The notes under the pieces were generated by a model. That model searched no databases. It saw only the letters and a list, made by a program, of their open reading frames with translations, and had not been told where the DNA came from. 8,452 bases of DNA, from positions 1 to 8,452 of the forward strand of contig JAKJFO010000177.1 in the NCBI GenBank assembly GCA_022704885.1, read 5' to 3'. This DNA is from Candidatus Rifleibacteriota bacterium. GTDB lineage: Bacteria > Riflebacteria > Ozemobacteria > Ozemobacterales > Ozemobacteraceae. Position 1 is the stretch's first letter, and each line of letters begins with the position of its first letter. The translations under genes were made by a program, and so were the position numbers. This document shows, one piece after another, positions 1-6,631 of this stretch.

Positions 1-75
1 GGGGCCGGCAAAAATCATTATCGGATAGTTGAGTTTGCCGCTTTTGAGCAATTTTTCAAATGCTGTCAGTTCCAA
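1..75 (-). CDS. 5' end of a gene leaving the window, possibly DNA polymerase III subunit delta (HolA-like)
   Basis: A minus-strand frame is open to the left edge and reads like protein: ELTAFEKLLKSGK followed by LNYPIMIFAGP. An amphipathic opening helix with a short basic stretch, then a hydrophobic strand ending in a glycine, is the layout at the N-terminus of HolA, the clamp-loader delta subunit that opens the sliding clamp. That assignment is an inference from about 25 residues and could be wrong. I chose the TTG at 75-73 because AGGA lies at 86-83, 7 nt upstream. The same frame is open further upstream, with an ATG at 111-109, but that ATG sits in the loop of the terminator hairpin and has no ribosome binding site. 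Upstream of that, the frame runs back to the TAA of the aminopeptidase gene. The two plus-strand frames that are open at the window edge (ending at 26-28 and 79-81) look less protein-like. Confidence 0.45.
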   Translation of the reverse strand, partial: MELTAFEKLLKSGKLNYPIMIFAGP

Positions 76-90
76 AGTTGATTCCTGTCG

Positions 91-128
91 AAAAAAAGTC
101 GGGCCTGCCATAAAAAGCAGGCCCGACT
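91..128 (-). terminator. Intrinsic (Rho-independent) terminator of the M18 aminopeptidase gene
   Basis: A perfect 12-bp inverted repeat (97-108 with 117-128, core GGGCCTGC/GCAGGCCC) encloses an 8-nt A-rich loop. On the minus strand it is followed by a run of seven T (97-91). It begins 5 nt after the aminopeptidase stop codon, so it ends that transcript. In the plus direction the hairpin is followed only by CATTTT, so termination of rightward transcription would be weak. The U tract ends just before the putative Shine-Dalgarno sequence of the next minus-strand gene. Confidence 0.9.
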
Positions 129-132
129 CATT

Positions 133-1578
133 TTACAGATAGCTGTTCTCCATGAATGCCCGGTAGGCACTTACCGAATAGTGATAGTCGACTTTCGAGA
201 TCAGCTCGAATGGTGAGTGCAGACTGAGTGTGGGTAAAGAAATGTCTACCACGTTCATGTTGAGGTTGGCGAGCAGGTAGGCAACCGTTCCGCCGCCGCC
301 TTCGTCTACCTTACCCATTTCGCCGAACTGATAAGGAATGTTTTCGCGGCTGAGCATGCGCCGGATATATGCCAGGTATTCGATGTCGGCTTCACTGCTG
401 CCTGATTTGCCGGCCGAGCCTGAATGCTTGGTGATCCATACCCCTTTTCCTACTACCCCTGAGTTCAGCGGGTCATAAGCGCCCTCAAAGGTCGGATCTA
501 TCGGAGCATTAGTGTCGGCAGAAAGCACCATTGTCGATCTTATTGCGCTGCGAATGGTTGCAAACGAATTGTCACCAGCTGTTGCTTCGGTTAACATGCC
601 AAGAAAATCGGTGGTAAGCATCGACTGGGCGCCGTTAGGGCCGGCAGAGCCGATTTCTTCTTTGTCGTAGAACATGACTGCAGCAGTGTGTTCAGGAACA
701 TCCATTTCGGTAATGGCTGCCAGAGCAGCTCCGACACAGGCCCGGTCGTCGTGACCGTAGGCGCCGATGAGTGCCCGGTCAAAGCCGACTTCGCTGGCGG
801 GCATTGCAGGAACAGCACGAATTTCGGCCCATGCGATATCTTCTTCAGTCAACTTGAAATTCTTTTCGAGATAGTCGATGACGGTGTTTTTTACGCGATT
901 CGGCGTGTCAGCTTCCTGCCCTTTTTCGAGCTGTCTGGGGCGGTGGCCGACTACGATGTTGAGTTCTTCGCCGGTCAGGACTTCGGCGGTTTTTCGTTCA
1001 TACTGCACTTTCTTGCCGATGTGCGGAGCTACATCGGTGATTGTGAAAACGGGCTCGCCAGCTTTTTCGCCGATGACGAAACTGAGATTTCGGCCGTTTT
1101 TATCTATTGCAAAAATATGCAGTGAGAGCGGAATCGCTGCCCACTGAAATTTTTTGATGCCACCGTAGTAATGGGTTTTGAACAGGGCCAGCCCATGTTT
1201 TTCATAAAGAGGCTGAGCTTTTACATCTATTCTGGGAACATCAAGGTGTGCAGCAATATACCTGAAGCCTTGGTCAACTGGTCGTTTGCCGATAACGGCC
1301 AACCCCATCGCGCGGTTCTTGTTAATAAAATAGACTTTGCTGCCAGGCTTCAGCTTTTTGCCGGTTCCCAGAGGGGCAAGAGGCTTGAATCCATGCCTGG
1401 TGATCAATTTCTCTACATATTCTATCGTGCCACGCTCGGTTTTGCAGCGTGAGACAAATTCGAGATAATCTTTGCAGCGCTTTTCCAGCAGCTTCAGCTC
1501 GGCGTCTTTGATTTTGTCCCAGGCGCAGTCAACCTTGAATACTGACGGGCCTTTACTTTTTTCTGTTTTCTTGGGCAT
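133..1578 (-). CDS. M18-family aminopeptidase (aspartyl aminopeptidase type)
   Basis: This is a 481-residue zinc metallopeptidase of family M18, a cytosolic enzyme that removes N-terminal residues, typically acidic ones, from peptides in large homo-oligomers. The metal-ligand set of the family appears intact: H111 in AAHLDVPR, D277/D278 in YGHDDRAC, the general base and ligand pair E307-E308 in DKEEIGS, D355 in LSADTN, and H454 in SLHSPFE. The region between about 115 and 270 corresponds to the dimerisation/lid domain inserted in the fold. There is no signal peptide, which fits a cytosolic enzyme. I chose the ATG at 1578-1576 because three AAGG units lie just upstream. The frame stays open for another 44 codons to 1710, but that stretch is non-conserved-looking and covers the divergent promoter region. 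The gene is monocistronic as far as seen, divergent from the MoxR operon, and closed by a strong terminator. Substrate preference cannot be read from the sequence. Confidence 0.95.
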   Translation of the reverse strand: MPKKTEKSKGPSVFKVDCAWDKIKDAELKLLEKRCKDYLEFVSRCKTERGTIEYVEKLITRHGFKPLAPLGTGKKLKPGSKVYFINKNRAMGLAVIGKRPVDQGFRYIAAHLDVPRIDVKAQPLYEKHGLALFKTHYYGGIKKFQWAAIPLSLHIFAIDKNGRNLSFVIGEKAGEPVFTITDVAPHIGKKVQYERKTAEVLTGEELNIVVGHRPRQLEKGQEADTPNRVKNTVIDYLEKNFKLTEEDIAWAEIRAVPAMPASEVGFDRALIGAYGHDDRACVGAALAAITEMDVPEHTAAVMFYDKEEIGSAGPNGAQSMLTTDFLGMLTEATAGDNSFATIRSAIRSTMVLSADTNAPIDPTFEGAYDPLNSGVVGKGVWITKHSGSAGKSGSSEADIEYLAYIRRMLSRENIPYQFGEMGKVDEGGGGTVAYLLANLNMNVVDISLPTLSLHSPFELISKVDYHYSVSAYRAFMENSYL

Positions 1579-1583
1579 AAATT

Positions 1584-1595
1584 CCTTCCTTCCTT
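1584..1595 (-). promoter_or_regulatory. Triple AAGG Shine-Dalgarno of the aminopeptidase gene
   Basis: The minus strand reads AAGGAAGGAAGG, then AATTT, then ATG. The last AGG is 5 nt from the start codon, and two further AGG registers lie 9 and 13 nt away. This settles the start at 1578 over the longer upstream frame. Confidence 0.75.
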
Positions 1596-1692
1596 GATCA
1601 TGTAAGGTTCGTAACTTGCGACATACTATCATATTTCTGAAAATGCTGGTAGAATATCCGAAATGTTCGAATCTACAATACATTGTGACGCA

Positions 1693-1698
1693 TATAAT
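1693..1698 (+). promoter_or_regulatory. Candidate -10 element of the MoxR operon
   Basis: A perfect TATAAT lies 11 nt before the ATG of the MoxR gene, inside the 131-nt divergent intergenic region. No convincing -35 is seen at 16-18 nt upstream; ATTCGAAT-type sequence lies near 1666-1671 but at a spacing of about 21. If this is the true -10, transcription would begin about 5 nt before the ATG, giving an almost leaderless mRNA. Such an AT-rich hexamer can also occur by chance. For the opposite direction only weak candidates are seen, such as TATGAT at 1633-1628. Confidence 0.35.
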
Positions 1699-1709
1699 CA
1701 GAGTTGCCA

Positions 1710-2654
1710 ATGACCACCTTAACTTTTACTCACGAATTCAATAAGCTCGCCGGACGTTTGCAGAAAGTCATTCTCGGAAAAGCTGTGCAGATCGAAAAAA
1801 CTCTTGTCTGTTTGCTGGCTGACGGGCATCTTCTGCTGGAAGACATGCCGGGTGTCGGGAAAACTACGCTCGCGTCTGCGTTGGCAACAGCTATCGGGGG
1901 CGCATTCAGTCGAATTCAGTTCACTGCCGACCTTCTACCCTCAGATATTCTGGGCGCGCGCATCTATCGAAGGCAGATCGAGCAGTTCGAATTTGTCAAA
2001 GGGCCAATATTTTCGAATGTAGTGCTTGCTGACGAGTTAAACCGAGCTCCGCCCAAAACCCAGAGTGCACTGCTGCAGGCAATGAACGACTTTTCGGTAA
2101 GTGTCGAAAAAAATCATTTTGAACTTGCCCGGCCGTTCATGGTCATTGCAACCCAGAACCCCAAAGGCTTTCATGGAACCTATCCTTTGCCGGAATCGCA
2201 GAGAGACAGATTCATGATGCGAATTTCGCTGGGCTACCCTTCTGAAGTCGAAGAAGTAGAGATTCTCAAGATTCACCACGGCCAGATGCAGGAAAAAATC
2301 GGCGAAAGCTTTCTGACGCTGGAACAGGTTGCCATGGCCCAGGCAGAAGCAAGATCGATAAATGTTTCAGATGCTGTACTGAAATATATCAGTCGCATTG
2401 TTGGTGCTGTAAGAAGCCACGAAGATGTTGAGTTGCCGGTGAGTCCACGTGGCAGCATTTCTTTGATGAACGCCGCACAGGCTCTGGCTTATTTTCGTGG
2501 CAGAGAGTACGTTACCATTGACATGGTGAAGGAGATCGCTCCTGAAGTTCTGGCACATCGTATCGGTTTGCGTGGAGTGTCTTCTCTGAGCGCTGAAGGT
2601 GCCCGCAATGACTGGCTGGTTGGTGAAATTCTGCAGAGGGTAGCGGTTGAGTAG
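1710..2654 (+). CDS. MoxR-family AAA+ ATPase
   Basis: This is a 314-residue cytosolic AAA+ ATPase of the MoxR group, thought to act as chaperones in assembly or activation of partner proteins, often ones encoded beside them. Walker A is PGVGKTT (K51), Walker B is VVLADE (D108, E109), sensor 1 is IATQNP (N150), the arginine-finger region is ESQRDRF (R167), and the sensor-2 signature SPRG (R247) lies in the C-terminal lid. Length and motif order match MoxR; there is no VWA domain or transmembrane segment. I chose the ATG at 1710; an in-frame TTG at 1704 is possible and neither has a good ribosome binding site. The stop codon lies inside the next gene (8-nt overlap), so MoxR and the DUF58 protein are probably translationally coupled. 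The usual co-occurrence with DUF58 and transglutaminase proteins supports the call; the client protein is not known from the sequence. Confidence 0.95.
   Translation: MTTLTFTHEFNKLAGRLQKVILGKAVQIEKTLVCLLADGHLLLEDMPGVGKTTLASALATAIGGAFSRIQFTADLLPSDILGARIYRRQIEQFEFVKGPIFSNVVLADELNRAPPKTQSALLQAMNDFSVSVEKNHFELARPFMVIATQNPKGFHGTYPLPESQRDRFMMRISLGYPSEVEEVEILKIHHGQMQEKIGESFLTLEQVAMAQAEARSINVSDAVLKYISRIVGAVRSHEDVELPVSPRGSISLMNAAQALAYFRGREYVTIDMVKEIAPEVLAHRIGLRGVSSLSAEGARNDWLVGEILQRVAVE
2635..2640 (+). promoter_or_regulatory. Shine-Dalgarno deciding the TTG start of the DUF58 gene
   Basis: AGAGGG lies 6 nt before the TTG at 2647, within the end of the MoxR gene. No ATG or GTG with a comparable site precedes the first membrane segment of the DUF58 protein. 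Confidence 0.6.
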
Positions 2655-3591
2655 TCACAGAACCAGAATCAGGTTTTCAAGGTCTGGCAAAATTCTGTTT
2701 TTTCTCGGCATTTTTCTGTTTTTTGCTGCCCAGAATACCGGCAACAATCTGCTCTATCTGATGAGCAGCTGTTTTTTTGCCTGTCTGATATGGGGCGCGG
2801 TGGTGAGCTGGCGAAACATCAGTGGGCTCAAGGTAGAGCTGATACTGCCGGATTTTTATTTCTCCGGTGAGAAAGATACGATTCGCTGCAGGATAGAGGA
2901 TACCGCGGGTCGTCCGCGATTTTTTCTGGGGTTTGAAGGCGATTTTGCCGAGTTTTTGCCGGCAGCAAGTTTCATTATGCTTAAATCCGGATTACAGGAT
3001 GTTGCGAGGGGCTGCCATCAGACCAACGGTTTCAGGGTTTTTTCCTGTTATCCGGTTGATTTGTTTATCTGTTCATGCGAGATTTCTTCATCTCCTCTGT
3101 ATGTTGGGCCCCGCCCGGCGGTAAGAGTACCTGAAATACTGAACCGAGAAGATGGCGGGGTTTTCGATCGGCTGGTCGCAGGCAAAGAGGGGGATTACTG
3201 GATGCAGAAACCTTATCAGGAAGGTGAAGACGCCATGCTGATCAACTGGAGCATATCTGCACGCTCTTTCACCGAGTGGGTTCTGATTAAATCCGTCGAC
3301 TTTGGCCTCAACAGAAAACTCTGCTTCGATGTTTCCGAAATTGACGGGCAAATGTTCGAAGATTGTCTTGAAGTCATTGCAGGTCTGCTGGTGAGATTGC
3401 GCCAGCATGACATCGATGCGTTCGTCTGGGGCAGAGGAGAAACTGGCGCCTATCAGTGGCTTTCAGTCGTCTTTGACATGCCGGTTCTGGTAAAGTGGCT
3501 GGCAGAGTTACAACCTGGCATTTTGCCGCGGCCTGTCGAGAGTAATGTCGAGCTGATCAGGCTTACTGATCTTTGTCGGAGCAGTATGTGA
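2647..3591 (+). CDS. DUF58 domain membrane protein
   Basis: This is a 314-residue protein with two adjacent hydrophobic segments (about residues 15-33 and 35-54) preceded by a basic N-terminus (HRTRIRFSRSGK), so the short N-terminus should be cytosolic. A soluble region of about 260 residues follows. The DUF58 signature is at 189-206, PYQEGEDAMLINWSISAR, matching the family pattern of Y-x-x-G-D/E followed by I-x-W-x-x-x-A-R. In many members the G is followed by D and an R precedes the I-x-W; here these positions are E194 and M197/L198. The C-terminal part contains CFDVSEIDG (227-234), where related proteins have a VWA-like DxS motif; here it is degenerate. The start is TTG at 2647, overlapping the MoxR stop; the end overlaps the transglutaminase start. 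Proteins of this family accompany MoxR ATPases in envelope-related operons, but their biochemical role is not established. Confidence 0.9.
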   Translation: MSSHRTRIRFSRSGKILFFLGIFLFFAAQNTGNNLLYLMSSCFFACLIWGAVVSWRNISGLKVELILPDFYFSGEKDTIRCRIEDTAGRPRFFLGFEGDFAEFLPAASFIMLKSGLQDVARGCHQTNGFRVFSCYPVDLFICSCEISSSPLYVGPRPAVRVPEILNREDGGVFDRLVAGKEGDYWMQKPYQEGEDAMLINWSISARSFTEWVLIKSVDFGLNRKLCFDVSEIDGQMFEDCLEVIAGLLVRLRQHDIDAFVWGRGETGAYQWLSVVFDMPVLVKWLAELQPGILPRPVESNVELIRLTDLCRSSM

Positions 3592-5693
3592 TGAACGGAC
3601 CAGTTTTGCTTGAAATAACCGGCAGGGATTACGCTACATTAAGCAGATCCAACGGGGCTCTTCCTGTATCTAAAAAGTTTTTTCGACTGCTCGTTCTGCT
3701 GGCAGCGCTCTCTTATGCCGCAGTCTGGTCGACAGGTTATCTTCGCGTTCTTATAGAAATTCTCTCAGTTCCTTTGCTTATGGCTGCGGTCTTTGCCCGT
3801 CCGCTGTCTGCCTGGCGTATTTTTTTGCAAATAGGCAGTGTTGTGGCGCTGCTGCAGGCGTTGACCTCTTTTGGCGGGCCAACTCCAGGTATCGTTATAT
3901 TGCTGCAGTTCGCCGGTCTGGTGATGTTTCTGCAGATTCTGGCTATAGATTGTCTTCGAGCCGCACATGGAGTCATCGTTCTTTCGCTCATGATCATTCT
4001 TGCGGTTGCGGCGATGAACGTCAATTTCGTCTTTCCGCTGGTGCTGATTCCATATGTTCTGGTTTTTTACCTGGTTCTGCGCCATCTCGCGATTTTTCGC
4101 CATCAGGCCATAGCTTCTGCTCGGGTAGAACTGAGTGGCAGTAATCTGCTTGACTGGCAGCGAACAGCTGTGGGAGCCCTTGTTTCGATTCTTATCTTTG
4201 GCTTTCTGTGGCTGGTTCTGTTTTACCTTATCCCAAGAACAACAAGCTTCGGGATCGCTTCAGACGTTTCGCGACGAAAGCTGAAGGGATTCAGTGACAC
4301 GATGAGTCTTGGTGACCCAGGCCTTCTCGAAGATAACCCTGCCGTTATAATGCGGGTCAGGCCTCTAGAAGATAAGACTCTGACGCCTTCGATTTTGCGG
4401 AGAATAGGAAATAAGCTGTTGCGTGGTGCCACTTTTGCCTGGTATAAAGACGGCAAATGGGAAAAGGGTACGAAACGCCGATGGTATATCGATCTGCGAC
4501 GCAATGCTGGTGAGCTGCGTCTGGATCGCGAAACCTATAGCCCGCGCGATCTGCATCAGATCGAAGTGGTAATGGAAAATCTCGATCCGCCTGTGATTTT
4601 TCAGCCTGAGCGCGCGGTCAGCATGCGTTTCACTCAGCCGTATATTGCTTATGAAGATGATCTCTCTTTTTATTTTCTTTACCGGCCAGGCACGACGCGT
4701 CGATATGTTGCCAGCGTTCTGATCGACCCGTTAGAGCCTCAAGATTCGCCCCTGGGCGAGATCGAGTTGAATCGCGAAACAACCCCATATCTTCATGTGC
4801 GAGGCATTCCTGAGCGTATACAGAATCTGGCTCAGGGCATGGCCAGTGACAGCATGACCATTCTGCAGCGGGTGGATCGCGTAATGAGGTTTTTACATGG
4901 TCAATTCGAGTATTCACTTGTTCAAAGGGACCTTGAAGGGACTGACCCGGTAGAGGATTTTCTATTTGTTTCAAAAGAAGGAAGCTGCGAACACTATGCC
5001 AGTGCGATGACACTGCTGTTGCGATCGATGGGAGTGGCAGCACGTCCGGTTGGCGGCTATACCATGGGTGAATGGAATGAAATTGGTGGATTTTATACTG
5101 TTCGTCAGGGGCACGCCCATGCCTGGGTCGAGGTGTTCTTCCCGAAGACGGGCTGGGTACCGTTCGATCCAACTCCCCCGATAATGATTACCGGGCCCGA
5201 AAGCGAAGTTGGAAAGTTTCTGCAGATTTTGTGGAACGCTTACGAAGGTTACTGGTTCAGTTATGTTTACAGCTTCGACAATCGCGCCCAGGGTGTTGGT
5301 TTTCGTAGCATCATGAATGCTTTCTCTGGAGCTCTCACTTCTTTGTGGAGTTGGGTTCTTAGCCCGGTCGTGTGGTTATTGATCGCCTTGTGCGTGTCTC
5401 TGGCATACTTAGGAAGAAGGCGGATCAGCCGGGTCCGACAGCGCGGTCGATGGATTCCGGACTGGTATCTGGAGTGGGCTGATGGCCTGGCAATACCTCG
5501 AGCGGAATGGGAAACCCCGGCAGAATTTCATCGACGTCTGCTTGAATTTGGATCGATCGAGCAGTTGCATGCAGAGCGCCTGTCCAGATTGGCTGAACTG
5601 GTAGATTTGAGCGCGTTCTCAGGTTGCCGCGATCAATCATCGATTCGCGCTCAGGCGCAATCAGTGATTGTTGAGCTGGGTGCCGGCCGATAG
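3591..5693 (+). CDS. TgpA-type membrane transglutaminase (DUF3488 plus transglutaminase core)
   Basis: The protein has 700 residues. About seven hydrophobic segments fall between residues 31 and 214 (near 31-48, 51-69, 74-93, 100-118, 126-146, 147-168 and 192-214), as in the DUF3488/TgpA N-terminal domain. A large soluble region follows, with a transglutaminase-like core at about 425-530 whose triad is intact: C466 in EGSCEHYA, H510 in GHAHAWVEV, D526 in PFDPTP. One last membrane segment (about 587-607) is followed by a very basic tail (GRRRISRVRQRGR), and the C-terminal 70 residues resemble the DUF4129-type tail (TPAEFHRRL). The positive-inside rule puts the catalytic core in the periplasm. 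Substrates are unknown. I chose the ATG at 3591, overlapping the DUF58 stop as TGATG, with GGAG 9 nt upstream; GTG at 3588 or TTG at 3573 are alternatives. No clear terminator follows. Confidence 0.93.
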   Translation: MNGPVLLEITGRDYATLSRSNGALPVSKKFFRLLVLLAALSYAAVWSTGYLRVLIEILSVPLLMAAVFARPLSAWRIFLQIGSVVALLQALTSFGGPTPGIVILLQFAGLVMFLQILAIDCLRAAHGVIVLSLMIILAVAAMNVNFVFPLVLIPYVLVFYLVLRHLAIFRHQAIASARVELSGSNLLDWQRTAVGALVSILIFGFLWLVLFYLIPRTTSFGIASDVSRRKLKGFSDTMSLGDPGLLEDNPAVIMRVRPLEDKTLTPSILRRIGNKLLRGATFAWYKDGKWEKGTKRRWYIDLRRNAGELRLDRETYSPRDLHQIEVVMENLDPPVIFQPERAVSMRFTQPYIAYEDDLSFYFLYRPGTTRRYVASVLIDPLEPQDSPLGEIELNRETTPYLHVRGIPERIQNLAQGMASDSMTILQRVDRVMRFLHGQFEYSLVQRDLEGTDPVEDFLFVSKEGSCEHYASAMTLLLRSMGVAARPVGGYTMGEWNEIGGFYTVRQGHAHAWVEVFFPKTGWVPFDPTPPIMITGPESEVGKFLQILWNAYEGYWFSYVYSFDNRAQGVGFRSIMNAFSGALTSLWSWVLSPVVWLLIALCVSLAYLGRRRISRVRQRGRWIPDWYLEWADGLAIPRAEWETPAEFHRRLLEFGSIEQLHAERLSRLAELVDLSAFSGCRDQSSIRAQAQSVIVELGAGR

Positions 5694-5767
5694 TTCTGCT
5701 GTTGATATGCATGCTTCCTGTTGTACGGTTTTATCAGAGATGTCGGCGCTGTACATAAAACAGGCTG

Positions 5768-5796
5768 TTGACTTTCGGCCCGGCTTGTATTATAGT
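5768..5796 (+). promoter_or_regulatory. Sigma70-type promoter of the rpmH-rnpA-yidD-yidC-jag cluster
   Basis: TTGACT (5768-5773) and TATAGT (5791-5796) are separated by exactly 17 nt, close to the consensus for a housekeeping sigma factor. The predicted transcription start is near 5803, giving a leader of about 34 nt before the rpmH ATG. The position fits: it lies in the 143-nt gap between the transglutaminase and rpmH genes. An overlapping TATTAT (5788-5793) would leave only 14 nt and is less likely. Confidence 0.8.
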
Positions 5797-5836
5797 AAAT
5801 AACCTCTACTTCGACCCCAATCTCAGGAGATATACC

Positions 5837-5971
5837 ATGAGCTTTACTTATAATCCTAACAAACGCAAACGTGCAAAAACCCACGGCTTCAGAAAAAGAA
5901 TGTCGACCGTAAGTGGTCGCAATGTTCTGAAACGGCGCAGACTGCGCGGACGCAAAAGACTGACTGTCTGA
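5837..5971 (+). CDS. rpmH: Large ribosomal subunit protein bL34
   Basis: This 44-residue, arginine- and lysine-rich protein has the full bL34 pattern: [18 protein letters not shown], then a short spacer, then a run of RRLRGRKRL. It binds 23S rRNA in the large subunit. The start is the ATG at 5837, with AGGAGA at 5825-5830 seven nt upstream (AGGAGA then TATACC). The frame is open further back to 5768, but that stretch overlaps the promoter and is not bL34-like. The gene opens the classical rpmH-rnpA-yidD-yidC-jag order. Canonical bL34 begins with a residue run like KRTFQPSN or KRTYQP; here the N-terminus is SFTYNPNK, a normal variation. Confidence 0.97.
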   Translation: MSFTYNPNKRKRAKTHGFRKRMSTVSGRNVLKRRRLRGRKRLTV

Positions 5972-5979
5972 CCTGCTAA

Positions 5980-6348
5980 GTGGGGAACCCCCAGTATAGC
6001 GGTCGGGCAACATTACGTGCCCAAACTGAATTTCAGCGTGTTTTCAAAGAAGGAACACGGTTTTTTCGGGATGGGCTCGGTTTTTGCGTCCGAAAAGCTG
6101 CGGGGGTCAACTTCAGGTTCGGTCTGTCGGTTCCAAAGCGTTTTGGCAACGCAGTCCTGCGAAACAGACTCAGAAGGCGCATCAGAGAAATCATCAGACA
6201 CAGTGACTCTCTCCCGGAATCGGCAGAGCTGGTCATCTGTGTCAATCGTCCTTGCGCCCAATTCTCTTTTGCAGCTCTGCAGGCAGCCTGCGAATGGGCT
6301 TTTGCCAGAGTCGCCCGAATTCGCCTGACCACTCAGGCTGCTCAGTAA
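5980..6348 (+). CDS. rnpA: Ribonuclease P protein component
   Basis: This is the 122-residue basic protein subunit of RNase P, which helps the catalytic RNA bind pre-tRNA and remove its 5' leader. The N-terminal part [17 protein letters not shown] is the conserved opening strand/helix, [20 protein letters not shown] carries the RNR signature ([10 protein letters not shown]), and LVICVNRP corresponds to the conserved beta strand after it. The only possible start giving the whole domain is the GTG at 5980, because TAA directly precedes it in frame (5977-5979). No Shine-Dalgarno sequence is visible, and the gap to rpmH is only 8 nt, so translation probably depends on coupling to the very strongly translated rpmH. 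No RNase P RNA gene is present in the window. The ending (TTQAAQ) is unremarkable. Confidence 0.95.
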   Translation: MGNPQYSGRATLRAQTEFQRVFKEGTRFFRDGLGFCVRKAAGVNFRFGLSVPKRFGNAVLRNRLRRRIREIIRHSDSLPESAELVICVNRPCAQFSFAALQAACEWAFARVARIRLTTQAAQ

Positions 6349-6353
6349 GAAGA

Positions 6354-6614
6354 ATGTCAGCGCAGTCCGATGAAAATCTGTCTGATATAAGCAAACCTTC
6401 ATTGCCGGCTCGGGTTGGACTACAGATGATCAGACTTTACCAGAGGTTCCTCTCACCTTTTGTCGGTGATTGTTGTCGTTTCAGGCCAAGTTGCTCGCAT
6501 TACACATATGAAGCCATAAATAAATATGGATTGATCAAAGGCAGTCTGATGGGCGCCTGGCGAATATGCAGATGTAACCCCTTCTGTAAAGGCGGCGATG
6601 ATCCGGTAGTATGA
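6354..6614 (+). CDS. yidD: YidD, membrane protein insertion efficiency factor
   Basis: This is an 86-residue protein of the YidD family, which associates with the inner face of the membrane and assists the Sec/YidC insertion route. Family landmarks are an amphipathic helix [10 protein letters not shown] (26-35), then [15 protein letters not shown] (41-55) with conserved C41 and C47, [14 protein letters not shown] (58-71), and [13 protein letters not shown] with conserved C74 and the G-x-DPV ending. Three further cysteines (C40, C72, C78) are present that I do not regard as part of the usual core. The ATG at 6354 follows rnpA by 5 nt with only a weak AAGAAG purine run, giving an N-terminal extension of about 20 polar residues. 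A shorter start at the ATG of 6426 would match the more compact family members but lacks any ribosome binding site. Confidence 0.93.
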   Translation: MSAQSDENLSDISKPSLPARVGLQMIRLYQRFLSPFVGDCCRFRPSCSHYTYEAINKYGLIKGSLMGAWRICRCNPFCKGGDDPVV

Positions 6615-6631
6615 AGCTTCAGAGCATAGAT

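Noticed and set aside
688..1452. Plus-strand open frames of 89-145 codons inside the aminopeptidase gene.
   Set aside because: They are antisense shadows of a well-supported gene and show no recognisable domain or ribosome binding site.
1579..1710. N-terminal extension of 44 residues of the aminopeptidase frame up to 1710.
   Set aside because: The extension is Cys/Ile-rich, not M18-like, lies over the divergent intergenic region, and the ATG at 1578 has an excellent ribosome binding site.
4630..5172. A 180-codon minus-strand open frame within the transglutaminase gene.
   Set aside because: It lies opposite the catalytic core, which is clearly coding on the plus strand, and its product is low-complexity and unlike known proteins.
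5700..5767. Possible terminator after the transglutaminase gene, from TTTTAT and ATAAAA flanking a 20-nt centre.
   Set aside because: The stem is short and A/T-only, the loop is long and no U tract follows. Read-through into rpmH is possible.
5651..6013. A 120-codon minus-strand frame across the intergenic region and rpmH.
   Set aside because: It is antisense to the rpmH promoter and gene with no support of its own.
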